A stretch of 64,000 bases of DNA from Labia minor (Eukaryota > Arthropoda > Insecta > Dermaptera > Spongiphoridae). Made by a program: the position numbers and the translations under genes. The stretch is taken from assembly GCA_963082975.1 (NCBI GenBank), contig OY720349.1:47225962-47289961 (forward strand), in the 5' to 3' direction. Shown here piece after piece: positions 1 through 13,442 of the stretch (position 1 is the first letter of the stretch; every line of letters starts with the position of its first letter). The notes beneath the pieces are model-generated. The model worked only from the letters and a program-made list of their open reading frames with translations. It made no database searches and was not told the origin of the DNA.

Positions 1-734
1 TTGTTCTTTTAAAATACAATATCAATATTGAGATCAACATTTTATTGTTAATTAGTTCCTAGGCATTCCTTTCATGCAGAGCCCTATTTCCTAGAAGTTG
101 AATGACCTAGAGATAGCCACCCTTTACCTAAAGCCTTTACATTTGAAAAGATGCCAACTATTTGTCATACATTACTTTTTTTCTTATCTTGAAGTTTTTT
201 TCGATTTTATAACTTTATTTAAATTATCTATTGTTTTTTTCTTTTATATCAATGCTCCACATAGTCTGGGACAACACGCTTTCATCCTCGTGGTCTCAGT
301 TTCAAGTCCCTTGTGGACTCAAGTTCGAACCTCGGGCCTGGCAAGGGAATATTTCTCTAAATGGCCTTAAGGCAAGGATGATGAACCCTACGTGATCAAA
401 ATTGAGGAGCTACTTGAAATAAGAATTAACGGCTTCCGATTGAGAAAACAATTGAGCGGATCTGTTATATTGATCATACGCCACTCTACCCCGCTTATAA
501 ACTTGTCCGTTCATAGAATAGTCAGAATTTTTTTAGACAATAAATCCTTGTAAAAGTTCTTATTATGTGTATTGTTATTTTGTTATACCCTAAATTATCT
601 TCCTGTCATTGAATCTTAAACATAATTTCAGAAGACATTTGATTGCTGTGAGAATGTTCATTTGGCTCTTACTACAGACAGGTTTCATCATTTACTTTGC
701 TATGTATAGAATGTGCACATTATTAACTGTTAAC

Positions 735-765
<31 letters not shown>

Positions 766-1127
766 CTGCTTTATAATTAATTTGAAAATCATGTTATTTG
801 GTTCCCTATTGGGTTAAAGTTTCGATAGTGAAATAGAAGAGAAGGAGAGAATTGTCTTAAGACAACCAGCCTCTAAAGGGATTTCAATTTGTAGAACATA
901 ACTTTCAAATTAATGCAATTGCAGAAAATATTTCTAAAAGAATAGTTACTTGAATTAGTTTAGAGTTCAAACTCTTCTAAAAAATGTATTTTATTTTATG
1001 ATGTTGTTAAATATCAATTTCACGGGTTTTTTGAATAGATAATAATAAAATAGAAATCAAACTCGATTAACAATAAATGTGAATGGCACATTGACAGTTA
1101 AACCAATTTTTCATAGTTATCATTTTT

Positions 1128-1740
1128 ACTTTCCCGCATACTTCGTATAAGGGAAGTATTGGAATCGTCAAAAATTTCGACTTCGAGATTTCGATAGATC
1201 TTGACGTTTTAGACCTCCCTTAGTCGGAAAATACCATTTTTCGAATTATGTCTTTGTGTGTGTATGTATGGATGTATGGATGTCTGTAATATTTGTCTGT
1301 GAGCAAATTTACTCAGAAACTAATCAAGCTAGGACTTCGAAATTTGGTACACCGATATTATTCAGAGTTTGTAGATTTCTATCAAAATTTCGTCAAAATC
1401 GGTTAACCGGAAGTGGTACTTTACCTACACTGGTTGCGTTTACTTTTCAAGTAAAGTACCAGTTTGCTTCGAGATATTTGCTTCATATTTTGTATATAGA
1501 TTTAAAAATATGAAAAAAATTCAGATACCAAATTTCATCATGATCTGACTACCGGAAGAGACATTTTACCTATACAAGTAGCGTTAGGTGTAAATTATAA
1601 ATATATATAATAGTGTTAAACCATTTTACTTTATAATCTAAATTAATTAGTTTGTTTATTTTTATTGTTGTTAAAACATAATAATAATAACCTAATTACC
1701 TATTTATATGCGGGAAAGTCTAGGGGAGGACACTCCCGAT
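1128..1740 (+). mobile_element. Repeat A, copy 1 (Helentron-like, non-autonomous)
   Basis: The copy opens with TTTTTACTTTCCCGCATAC and closes with TATGCGGGAAAGTCTAGG followed by the hairpin GGGAG-GACA-CTCCC and a T run. The outer CTTTCCCGCATA and its inverse form a subterminal inverted repeat. Inside are a GTGT/GTATG simple repeat and a core with GAAATTTGGTACACC and AACCGGAAGTGG. Copies at 46232 and 52092 share nearly the whole length. The open frame inside it is conserved only because the repeat is conserved; I do not regard it as a gene. The Helentron/HINE assignment is inferred from architecture. Confidence 0.8.
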
Positions 1741-2116
1741 TTTTAAATTATTTAAAATTTTTCTTTATCTCCAATATTAATTAAAATTTTGTTATTATTT
1801 ATAAAATTGAAAAAATATAAATAAACTATTGTATAAAAAGAATAATAAAAATAATAACATTTATTGAATTTTCTAAAATTATGCTGATGAAATAGTAATC
1901 CAAGATTTAAAGACGGATTCTATCACAATTTATTAATTATATAATATCATGCAATTGTTTTATATTAAACCTAATTTATTTTAATGAATGTATTGCTTTC
2001 CTTTATCCGTGTTCAATTTTATTTATTTGTTTTTATTTAAAGAAAAAATAAATGAAATAAGGGGTTGGATTAAAAAAAAAACTGTATAAATAACCATGTC
2101 CTGTATTTTACTCTAG

Positions 2117-2368
2117 GGCGTTATTTACGACCCCGTTACACGATCAACCACAAACGGATGTCACTCTTCCTGGAGTTCCTGCAGATTGTCTAGAATCGAT
2201 CCTCGAATATGCCTATATGCGTCAGTGCGCAATTACAGATACCAATGTCGCCAAATTAATTGTCACCAGTGATTATTTATGTGTCCTTGGTTTACTTAAG
2301 ATCGCATGCCAATATATCAGAGCCCGCCTGTCACCACAGAACTGCATTGGAATCATGCATTTTTCGCA
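2117..2368 (+). CDS. KLHL10-like: KLHL10-like gene, exon a: end of BTB domain and start of BACK
   Basis: This is the first visible coding exon of a kelch-like protein. KLHL10 is known as a substrate adaptor of a Cullin-3 ubiquitin ligase needed in male germ cells. The exon follows an acceptor ending CTCTAG and stops at a CA|GTAAGT donor. The reading frame starts with one base finishing a codon of the previous exon (phase 2) and is open for 83 codons. It begins ALFTT, matching the FRALFT turn of KLHL10 BTB domains, then has LPGVPADCLESILEYAYMR and ends NCIGIMHF, the start of BACK. In the vertebrate protein this begins near residue 65, so the BTB start must lie in an upstream exon. I found no such exon between 1 and 2116. 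Family assignment is firm; strict orthology is inferred. Confidence 0.93.
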
Positions 2369-5300
2369 GTAAGTTATAAAATCGACTTTTTTTTTTTATT
2401 AATTGATAAAGTTTGCTTTTGAGTTGTAACGACCAGTCATTTTAATTTTTACATTATATATCATTAACCATTAAATTAGTAGCAACACACAGCTATCTCA
2501 TTTTTACCAACTTTTTAAAAGAGAAATAACAATGTAAACATAATTAACTGTTAACATAAACGTGATTTGCACGATTCCAAATGGTTGAACCTAGAAACTG
2601 AATTCAGGATTGCCAGCACAAATTTAATTTAGATATAACTGTTATCTCAATTTCGTCAAAAATAGGATTGTCTGTATTTCCGCTACACTAACAAAATAAT
2701 GAATACATTAATTTTCTTTTTAAAAAAGTATTTCTATTATTAAAACAAATTTTAAAAAATTTCATCAAACTTATTGAATAGCCATTAAATTTTATTAAAT
2801 ATTTATTATATTTTATTTCTTAAAAGAAAAAACACTATATTTTAAAATAGCATCTATTCTAGAAGTGAATGAGAAAACCTCTTTGATGTCAGTTTAATTA
2901 AATGATGGAACACTACAAAAGAGTCACTTATGTTTCTAATTACTAATAATCGTAATATTGCTATTCATAATTTCTTCAAAGAATAATTTTAAAGCTTTTA
3001 ATATTTATTTTACATTTTCAATTTAAATTACATAGAATATAATTGACAAATATTTTAATCAAATCTAAGATGAATTTAAAAATTGCATATTGTATAGTTT
3101 CGTTACTTTATTATATAATATATTTTGATATTATAATATTTAAAAAAAAAGAGATGAAGTTCAGGTACCATTTTTATTATTTACAGACTTCTCAGAATAC
3201 TTTCAACACTATGAATCTAAACAGATCCTATTGTAAATAGTATTTTATTGAAAGTCGTTTAATAGTTTTATTTTTATTTTGTATCAACCTGTATATTGAA
3301 ACTTTTCTTTTTAATTTAATCTTCAAGTTCAAATGTAATAAGTAAATGCTTTATTATGTTGTATTATATTGTAAATGATTGAATTTGATACAAACAATAC
3401 TCCTTAATATTCATTTTATTTTAATTTATTAATATTATAATTTGTCTATATATGAATGATATACAACGAAAAGAAAAAAAATCTTCATAAGTTATCAAAA
3501 CTTTGATAGTCTCTTTAACATTTTTATAAAATTAAATTAAACTTAAGAAATAAACCATTATTAATAATGATAATTTAAATTTCAGATAAAACTCTTCGTT
3601 AAGTTTCAAATTTCTTTATTTACTTTATGCGCATTCATTCTACATTTTACATTTTCTTATAAGTTGCTAACTTACCAGATCGTTCTTGAGAAAGGTAAAT
3701 TGCAAAAATCTGGATAGAACCCTTTCCTCATCCTTAAAAATTGAAAATAGAATTACAAATACCTGAGTTTTGTTTCATTAATTTATTATAAGTATTTGTT
3801 TTAAATGAACTATTTAGTATCAATTAGTATTAATTTTTATAGATAAAGGTAATTTTTCTCTTCTTACTGAATTTTTTGAATGGTTCAATTTTTCAATGTT
3901 AAGCAGAGGTAATATGCACGTCCTATCACTCGGACACAATGCTATATATCACTCTTTCAACACAATTTTAGATAAATACTTGCAAATAGAAACAATGTGG
4001 GATATGTGAATACATAATATAATTTTAAAGTATGAGCAAAAACGTGGAATACACTATGCTTGCAAAAATTGCAAAAAAAAACAAATTACAAATGCTTTTA
4101 AAATAAATATGATAAAAATTTGCATGTTGATCTTAAAGATATCCTCCTTACATGACGGTTCGCTTATAACTAAGGTAGACAGGCTTCATGTGATCGTGTA
4201 GATTGCGACTATCGTTTCCAATGCCTTTTACACACCAAAAGACACCAGAATTAGAAGACGCCTAGTCATTTCCCTCAATTTTATCTTATATTCAAATATG
4301 TATTGCTACTTACTAATTATTTCTAGAATTCGTTCTCCAAAATTTTCGATTTAGTTTATAGTGATTTTTTTTCTCGTATAAAAGGTACAAATTAATATAT
4401 TTTTCATATATCAATTGAATATTTTTATTATCAATTTAACACAATAAATTAAACTTATTGAAAAGAAACCAATAAATAATTTATTTATTTGTTTAACTTT
4501 CCAAAATTTGTTTAAAAATCATATTTTAATTAATATATATTTAAATAATGTTTTACTGGGGATTAATTAAATTGAATAAAAAAATGTAAAAAAAGATAAT
4601 TGAATCTAATCATTTTAATTGGATTTATGTAATGTTTATCGCTTTCAAAAAAAAATGCCAAAATATCAATTTCACGGGTTTTTTGAATAGATAATGATAA
4701 AAATCAATTCCCTATGTTCACATAGAAATATATATGAATAGTGAATAGTAATTACATAATAATTGGGTCAGCGAATTTTAATTTTATACACGCTGAGAAT
4801 TAGACACGAAAAATTCTAGTCTCATTTAAATTCTCCTGTTGATGATCCGTATAAATTGTAAATTTCAATTCTAACTAATGTACACATTCAACCAATTTTT
4901 TTTGTTTTTAATATCTAGAATTAGAAAATTCTATACTAAAATATTTTAAATTCTCTATATTTTAATATAATGAAGAAATGGTAATTCAGAAAGAGAAATC
5001 GATTAATCAAAAGAATCTATGATTTTTTTATTATTAAATTATAACTTAAACAAAGGATAAATCATAAAATTTTAATGTTTCTAATAAGTAAACTCATCTT
5101 GTTAGTTATTTTAAACATAAATTCCCGAGGTTTACCACCTGACTTCTCTCATAAGATTTATTATACATACATTCATTCAAGAATGTATTCGGAATTACAA
5201 ACTATTCAGAATTTTTATTTACAGGAATTTAATTATTATATTTATATTTTTAAAATTAATTTCCTTAATTTATTGTATAAGTATATATATATATAAATAT

Positions 5301-6589
5301 TTATTTATAAAGTTTATAAGGACTATTTTTTAAGAGAGAATCTTTAGAAACTAATATGTCATTATAATCGTTTACTCTATGTTGTTTGTCTAGTAACCAA
5401 GTTTATGGTGAATCGTATTATAGATAGAGATTGGTAATTATTTGGGCTTTCATCAATAAAGGCCGATATTAATGTTTGCTCCTCTGTATCTCTTAGGTAG
5501 ACCACATCGGACATGAAGTTCAATAATTGAACCAGTTTATCATCTTGATGTGTGGTTCCTGCACATGTCTATTCATAATGCATATACTATATATATATAT
5601 ATATATATATAATATCTAATCCATTTTTTTATTTCAATAAAATCATTTTATATTTTAAATCAATTAATTAATTAAAATTAACATTAATAATTAAACAAAA
5701 ATAAATAAATAAAATACGAAAATAAGTAAAAAGTAAAGAAAGACATTAAAGACGAGTATACTCAAAAGTTACATCACCATCACAATTTAACTTTGTTTAA
5801 ATATTGGTGAGTGAATTGAATTGAATTTAAAATATTATTGTTTAAATAACGAATGAAATGGAAAATTAAATTAACCAAAATTTTATTCATTTTGATGTGG
5901 TGAATAAAAAAATATAAAAAAAAATTTAATTTTTGTTCACCTTTCAATTTATGTGATTATAATACTTCCATTAAAATCCATTAAAAAATTTAACATTAAA
6001 ATAAATGTAACAACAAAATTAATTGAAACTAATCAATAACGCATAAAAGAGAAATCAAGCAAAATTTAATGTAATATTTAAATGACATAAGATATCATTT
6101 TTAACTTTATAACTTTGATAGTTGTTTTTTGATAAATATATGTAAATAAAAATAATAAATAATTATAGTAATTTAAATAAATACAAATAATAAAATAAAA
6201 TAAAATCTGTGATAAATAATAAAGATCCCTATATATGTAAACATCATTTTTGAAAATGAATAGGTTTAGGGATATACTCTTATATTTTTTAAAACTGTTT
6301 ACCACGATGATTTCAAAATAAAAAGGAAGATCGGATTGACCGTATTGATCTTATTCTTTTGCAATATTTTTTCAATATGTGAATAAGTACAGGACAGGGG
6401 TGAGTGATCTTTTATATCAAAGTGTGAAACAAAATATAGAAATCTTTTGGCGCACAAAAACAAACAACTTAATGAATTATTAAACCATAAATATTTATTA
6501 AATAATTCACTTAATACCAACATACCTTTTTCAACGTCTCAAAAATTGTTTCAATGTTATAGCGATTATTATAATATATACGAATGCAG

Positions 6590-6892
6590 ATCAATAAGTC
6601 CATGACTTTTTGATTGAAACATAGGTTTTGGGATAAAAAAATTATTTTATTTTTCAACGTAGACTTCCTTGAACTCTATACGCTTCGTTCAACGTTTCTC
6701 CAATTTTTATATCCCTTCCAAAAAAAAGATTTGTCGAGGACATTAAAATAGATTTGTTTGAGAGATGATTTCATCGTTGGAGTCAAATCTCTTTCCGCCG
6801 AGCCATTTCTTCAGGTTTGGAAACAAGAAATAGTTACTCGGGGCTAAATCCGGAGAATAGGGCGGATGAGGAAGCAATTCATATCTCAATTC
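6590..6892 (-). pseudogene. Mariner-family transposase, C-terminal relic
   Basis: The minus strand reads ELLPHPPYSPDLAPS, then NYFLFPNLKKWLGGKRF and SNDEII, and after frameshifts KRIEFKEVYVEK and a stop, exactly the order of a mariner transposase C-terminus. Mariner enzymes cut and paste DNA using a D,D34D triad. The third catalytic Asp (normally PSDY) is Asn here, and stops and frameshifts follow, so it is dead. The N-terminal two thirds are absent; upstream sequence diverges at about 6892. Confidence 0.85.
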
Positions 6893-8233
6893 ATGGATTT
6901 TCATGGAAATTCACTTTTTTCCATTTTCTTCTCAAATCACGAGGTAGTATTCACAGGAGACAAGAAATTCATAAAGTCACGGATTTATTGTCCTGCCCTT
7001 ATATTTAGCTTAACAGTAATCAAGTGGCCCGCAAAAAGTTTAAGATACATATAAAATGATATTATACTATTATGTTTGGTGGGCCGCACAAATTTGTTGC
7101 TAATATTTATTTATCTTTTCATTAGAAACTATCTAGTAGGGTTACTTTTCATATTTTTGGGTATGAAAAACTAGGAGTTGTAGGCAATATTTTTGTTTCC
7201 AATTGAAAGCTTTATATTTGTAACAAGCTAGTTGAGAACATTTTGTTATTTAGACGCGATTTATACCATTAACAGTAACTTGAAATATTTATTTAGTGTG
7301 TGGATCATCAAGACAAAAGAGCAACATTGGTGACCGTAATTATTTTTTCAGCAGTGTAAAAAACTGGTATAATGAATTCAAATGTGGCTGATAATTTCAG
7401 GATGAAGGTTGTATAAATCGTTTGTTGTGCCAAAAAAATATCAGAACTGTGTAGGATAAAGCAAAATCGCCTTGAACAATCTTTAGAAATTAGTACGTCA
7501 AAAACAAAATAAGATAATGTATGAACATTTAGTCTTAAATAATTTGTTCGCTTTGAATCTTACTTAATTTGAACAATGTCCAAAAGAAAACTGATCTAGA
7601 AATGTTTAAAAATTACATATCAACTCTAATTAAATAAATACTGTGTTAAAGTTTATCAAATAAAATTAATTAGATTAGAATAAAATCAATTGAGAAAGTA
7701 TAATTTTTTATCATTTTTGAAATTTAAAAGAAACTGCATTTTAATATAACTACGATATATAAAAATAATTTATAATATCTATTATTCTATTTATTTCTTT
7801 TCTTTTTTATAACTTATTTTTTAATTAATAAATCGTAATTAAACCAAAATACTCATTTTTATATATTAATAAATAATGCCAAGTATTCATCAAACGATTT
7901 CTTTTTTTTACTTCTTCTATTGAACATGTTAATTACTCTTAACACTTGTAATTTAATTAATATCGGATTAAAAAGGCATTTCATAAAAACAGTCCTCTCT
8001 TTAAGCCAACCTGTAATTAAAATAAACAACATCCAAGTTTAACAAAGACATGAAGAGATTTGTTTAATGGATTGCTTTCGAAAATTTGAGATTTAATTCA
8101 TTAGTCGCCATTCTATTTAAGCTTCAGAAGAATACTTTTTATATATAATCTTTGACTGTATAAAATCAATTTAAAATAATTATGTTTTCTTAAACTTTTA
8201 TAAATTAAATTATCATTAAATTTATAACCCAAT

Positions 8234-8264
<31 letters not shown>

Positions 8265-8505
8265 ATTGCTATGGTTATGTATTTGACCATGGAGAATATT
8301 TGGTGTTTTTCAAGACATCCTCCTAACAAATGATAATGGGACTGAGAGGTCAGGATAGAAACAAAAGATATTCAAGATTTGAATGAAATTCCTGTACTTT
8401 GATAGATGAATCGACAAAATTAATGCTCCACTGAAATCTTTTTGTTCTCACATGCTCAATGATAATATCAAAAACATTAAAAATTTACTGAATTAAATAA
8501 AGTAG

Positions 8506-9201
8506 TACCGGTACCCCGAGCCTCGGCTCGGTACTTAAGTTAAAAAAATGATTCATTATTATTGGGTTTGGCTGGTAATATTAATACCTGGGACACCAAG
8601 CTCTCGCTCTACCCTTTAAAAAATATTGATATACAATTCTTTAATTATTTATTACAATTATTAAATGTTACACATTTGCATCAATCTGATTAAAATGAAT
8701 GAACTTGTGCTCCTCAATAATACATAAATAAATAATATATACATATATTTTTTTTTCTATAGTGTTTTTTTGAAAAACTGTTTAGCGCCCCAAGTGGTTA
8801 TAAAACAAACTAAAGAAAAAAACATGCTTTGCAGCTTTTCGGAATTAAAAAATTATTTAATATTTGGAAATATATCTGACTTAGAAAAAATATTTCTTTA
8901 AAAATAAATATTTTTAATTTTATTTCGAAATTAAATAATCAATTTTAAAATATTTTAAATAAAAAAAATATCAGCTAAAAAAAAATGGATGTCATTTGTG
9001 ACGTCATCCATATATAAATTTAAATTAATAAAAAACTAATAAAGATGAATTTTTCCAGAGATATGATCAATAAAACTCAATTTTTCTTTATATATACTAT
9101 ATCTAGTGTGAATTTCAAAAAAATTGTTAGAGCTGTTTTTGAGAACTCATGCATGTACAAACAAACAAACAAACAATTTTAGCTAGCATAAGAAGATAAG
9201 A
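8506..9201 (-). mobile_element. Helitron E, copy 1
   Basis: The right end on the + strand, TAGCATAAGAAGATAAGA followed by T, is the inverse of the family's TCTTATCTTCTTATGCTA start. Then follow (AAAC)n, AAACAGCTCTAAC on the complementary strand, a TGACGTCA at 8999 and a region shared with E3 down to the palindrome CCGAGCCTCGGCTCGG at about 8518. The hairpin/CTRR 3' end seen in E3 is missing, so the left boundary is approximate. Confidence 0.7.
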
Positions 9202-10945
9202 TATTTTTTAAAAGTGTAGAAGAGTAGTTGAAGTGGAAGGGAGGGGAGCAGTATGAACATATATGATTTATCATCAAATACACGGTTAAACCAAACTCTT
9301 TCCAATGTATATATGTCAAATATTTATTAATTAATAAGTAATGTAAAATAATTGTTGGTGTTATTGATTTACTTCGTAAAAATCATTATTTTTATTTTAT
9401 CTTTAATCAAAAAATCTATTCCATGTTAAGAAAAATATATTTAATAATATCACAAGAGAAATTTTTTTATAGAATTGACTTTATTTGTTAACTATTACAA
9501 CTGCCTAAAAATAATATTATTTAAATAATTATTCCAGTATAATAAAATACAATAAATTATTGATGTCTTGAATATATATTTAATATTTTTTTATATTTTG
9601 TCATATTTTTTATTTACAATTAAATAAAATATAAATTATATATTCAATTTTAACATATATTAATAATATATTTCTCAAAAATGTTTATTTATTTATCTAA
9701 TAAATAAAAAATAGATTTAGGTTGTCCAGAATTTATTAATGTAATGTTTTTTTACTATTATTGTTGTATAAAGTTTATTTAATTTTTTATATATTGATTT
9801 CTTTTTTTTAATCTTATTAAGTTTTTCATTCGTTTAACAAGATAAGAAGTTTTTCTCTGAAAAAACTTCTTCCAATTTTTTATAAAATTTTTCTAAACTT
9901 TACTTGAGTATGAAAAATAGTAGAGGCCAAACGATAAGTCATCATTTTGACTAATATTAAAAAGAGAAAAAATTCAATATATATTTTACATCAGCTGAAA
10001 GACTACTCTTTGTCATCAATCATTTTTCAACAATTTGTTTTTATATATCAAAGTAAAATCCCTAGAACACTTGTACTAATATAAGTTCAATCTGGTAATT
10101 TTTTATACTGATTTTTCTAAATTTTCATGTGTCAATTTTATAATTTTATATTTTAAGTATAATATCCACATATATGTATGTATTGTTCTCATTTATTAAT
10201 TTATTTCATAACTCATTATATTTAAGTTATTGAAACTTGACAATTTTAATATTTCTTATTTCTTAAATAAATATTGTCGAGACATATTCATTATAAATAT
10301 TGGCAAATAGAAAAGATAAATATTTTAAATATATTTTAATTACAATGTTAATTACATAGAGAAGAAAACAAAGAATATACTTATTTAATTCATTTTATAA
10401 AAATATATCTTAAAATACATATAACATTTGTCAATATGAGATATATTTTTTTTTTATTTTACCATCAAGCTACTTGATTAGAAGCTTGAGCTATTTGGCT
10501 GTCACTATATAATAATTATCTTGTACTTATATTGTCTTTGAAAGGCCAAAGAAAGACAATTTAAAAAAAAGGAGATTAGAAAGAATAGAAGTTGGATGGA
10601 TTTGCTTTATGATATATAATAGCGACCAGATATGGATAATATATTTTCTATAAATGTTTTAGATTGTGCATTCTTTGTAAAGTAACAATCTGCCATTTTA
10701 AGTGTGTGCTTGAATTTAAGGAACCAATAAAAATCTTTTTCTTATTTTTAAAAATTTGCTACCAGCTTCAAATTTGGATATACTATAGAAAAATGAATAA
10801 AAGAAGAAAAACCTTTAATTCTAAAATTGTCGTCTAATGAATATTGTTTTTTATTTTTAAAAATTATGCCTATAAAGTTTTGATAAATAACAATTTTCTC
10901 TCAATTAACAAAATAATCGTATAATAATTTAATAAAGATAATATA

Positions 10946-10949
<4 letters not shown>

Positions 10950-10980
<31 letters not shown>
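10950..10980. repeat. (TA)n microsatellite
   Basis: Uninterrupted alternating TA of about 31 bp. Similar tracts lie at 739-765, 5588-5610 and 8233-8260. Confidence 0.9.
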
Positions 10981-10982
<2 letters not shown>

Positions 10983-11638
10983 TGAAGTTAATATGTTTCT
11001 CGGAATTCACTTAATTATAAAAATATAAAATTTCTGGGTCAAAGTTGATTTATAAAAAATAATTAATGTTATATTGGTAAATAAAAAGATAATTTAAATA
11101 CTTAAAAAATTCAATAATCTCTCTATTATTTTTTTTATTACCCTGAGGATTAATTTTCATTTGAATACTTTCTTGATAATAAATATTCACAACATTAAAT
11201 AAATTATTAATGCATTTCATGATAAAATCTTTTATAAGTTTTTTTTTAATTAAATCATCTTTTAATGTAAATGAAAAAAGTTATAAATAATAAATGTTTA
11301 CTTCGAAATTATTTTGACTTCCAATCACTTCATTCAGTTAGACAAACTCTTTAAAAAAAATTCGTAATAAAAGTTAAATCATTAAAAGTGGGGAATAAAG
11401 TTAAAGAAAAAATCCATTAAGAATTTGAATTAAATATATTATTATAATTCAATTGATTTAAAAAAAACAAACAAACTAACATTAATAGAGATATTTTTTT
11501 CAAATATAATCTACTAGTTTCAATATTTAATTACATACTCTGGTTTTGAAAATTAGAAGATTTGAGTACTACTACTATTAATAATGCTTTAATACTATTA
11601 TTACTACTACACTCCATTCTACTGGTGATAATCTTTTT

Positions 11639-11997
11639 ACCTACCGACGATAATAAGGGAGGTATTGTTTTCACACCAAATTTTTCACATGTGGAGATTT
11701 TTACATATCATCACGAATCATTCACTTTGCATTGGTTTTATACTCGAGAAAAATCATCTTTATTAGTTTTTTCTTAATTAAAATTATATGACGTCATCCA
11801 GCCATTCATGACGTCACAGCCTAGTCTTACATATATATTATAAATAAAATAAAATTAAAAATATTTATGTTATATCCATATCTGTTTTTTATTACATTAA
11901 TAGATATCTTAAAATTATTTGAAATTGTTTCTGTAGCTGGAAATTAATTTACTTCAAACAGTCGGTCGGTTCAGATCTGGCCACAGATCAACTTATT
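11639..11997 (+). mobile_element. Repeat C, copy 1, internally deleted
   Basis: The 5' edge is TTTTTACCTACCGACGATAA and the 3' edge is GTCGGTCGGTTC followed by an ACCTG..CAGGT-type hairpin and CAACTTATT. The simple-repeat and core section is missing. The junction lies in two imperfect direct repeats that full copies carry on either side of that section (ACGATAGTAAGGGAGG... and ACGATAGGAAGGGAAGG...), so loss by recombination between them is likely. It holds two perfect TGACGTCA octamers (11789 and 11809). Confidence 0.75.
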
Positions 11998-12280
11998 TAT
12001 AATTTATTTTAATTATTTTTTATATTTACAGTTTGACTCTATATATTTACAATTCTTATCCATTTAATCGCGTGGTTTAAATTGGAAATTAACCTATTTA
12101 TTTTTTAAACATAATTTATTTTTTTAAATGATATATATTTAAAATAAATGTGTATAACTTTCTTAATTCATATAAAAAATTTAATAAATATGATAAAATG
12201 ACATTAATTGAATGAAAAAATTAACTTTTATAATAAATTAGATAATTTAAATTAAGATTAAAATTAATATAAAGTTTATA

Positions 12281-13287
12281 TATTTTAATAATCCAGCTAA
12301 TTGATAAAGCATGACATGAACAGTGTCTTCGAATTGAAATAGACATCAAATGAATTCTTATTAAATGTTTTATAATAAATATTAATTTATGGTTTATTCA
12401 ATAAATATATAGATTGTATATATATATATAAATAATAATTATTATTTAATTATTAGATAAAAATACCACAAGAGAGTATAATCATAATAAATCAATATAC
12501 TCAATCAATTTACTAATTCAAATTTAAGAATATTATTAAAATTAATTAATATTATTAAATCAGTAATCTTAATCTTCTGAGAGGCTGCTGGATAATCCAG
12601 GTACTTTAAATATGAAAATTTTAAATTTGGAAACTAGAGCAGCGGGTTGCCTAAATGCCAGGGGCTCTTCCTAGCCAGCCGCTCGAGTGCTAGTCAGTCT
12701 ATCGGTGTTGGTGTGTGAATGCGCACGCATAGCCAGGGAGCTCGGCGAGCGGCACTGTTCCTGTCAAAATTCAATCTCGGGGTGAGGTTTATTATCATTT
12801 ATTATAACTCGATAACCAATTACAACCCTCTCAACTCCTCCTCACAATTATCATTGTAAAATCGTCACAAAATAATTTTTAATTCTTCTCATTTAATTAT
12901 ATACGTATAATATAACTTCCATATGTATTTATTCTATTTAATATTAATTTAAAATATTTTAATTTAAATAAATATCAAAAAAATAAAATTATATAGTTCT
13001 ATATAAACTTATAAAAATCTTTTTTCAATATATTACTTAAGAATAAATTTTTTTTATTTATCTTTTATATTTTATACTGGGATAATCTAAATAATAATAT
13101 ATTGTATTTTTTATATTTATTCGAGATTATTCTGATACATGGCACTTTTTAAGGGTTTTTATATAATTTGAATAAACCACATAAATTAATGTTCATTATA
13201 AAACATTTAATAAGAATTCATCAGATGTCTATTTCAATTCGAAGTCACTGTTCATGTTTTATCAATTGGCTGGATTATTAAAATATT
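12281..13287. mobile_element. Foldback element with 120-bp inverted arms
   Basis: The arms 12281-12401 and 13167-13287 are inverse copies: AATAATCCAGCTAATTGATA ... TTCGAATTGAAATAGACATC ... GAATTCTTATTAAATGTTTT, with a few small indels. The 765-bp interior contains an unusually GC-rich patch (about 12640-12780). No coding sequence is recognised. It could be a MITE with long termini or a foldback element. Confidence 0.7.
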
Positions 13288-13442
13288 TAATTTATTATAA
13301 GTTTTTAATTAATTAAATATCACTTAAAATATTTAAATCATACTAAAATTAATTATATTAATTTATTTCATAAATTATGTCAAACTTATTTAATATTTTG
13401 ATAGAAATTAAGATTTAATGTTTTTTAATTTTATCAATTTAA

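Noticed and set aside
400-570. Possible BTB start (IRINGFRLR)
   Set aside because: It resembles the VNGFEF segment only over a few residues and lacks the following AHK...SPYFR motif and splice sites.
1256-1513. 85-codon frame conserved in three places (also 46362-46625 and 52312-52569)
   Set aside because: Conservation follows the whole repeat A, including non-coding edges. The frame starts in the GT-rich tract and has no known domain.
10530-10560. Small palindrome ATTGTCTTTG...CAAAGAAAGACAAT
   Set aside because: Too short and A+T-rich to support a terminator or RNA gene in this context.
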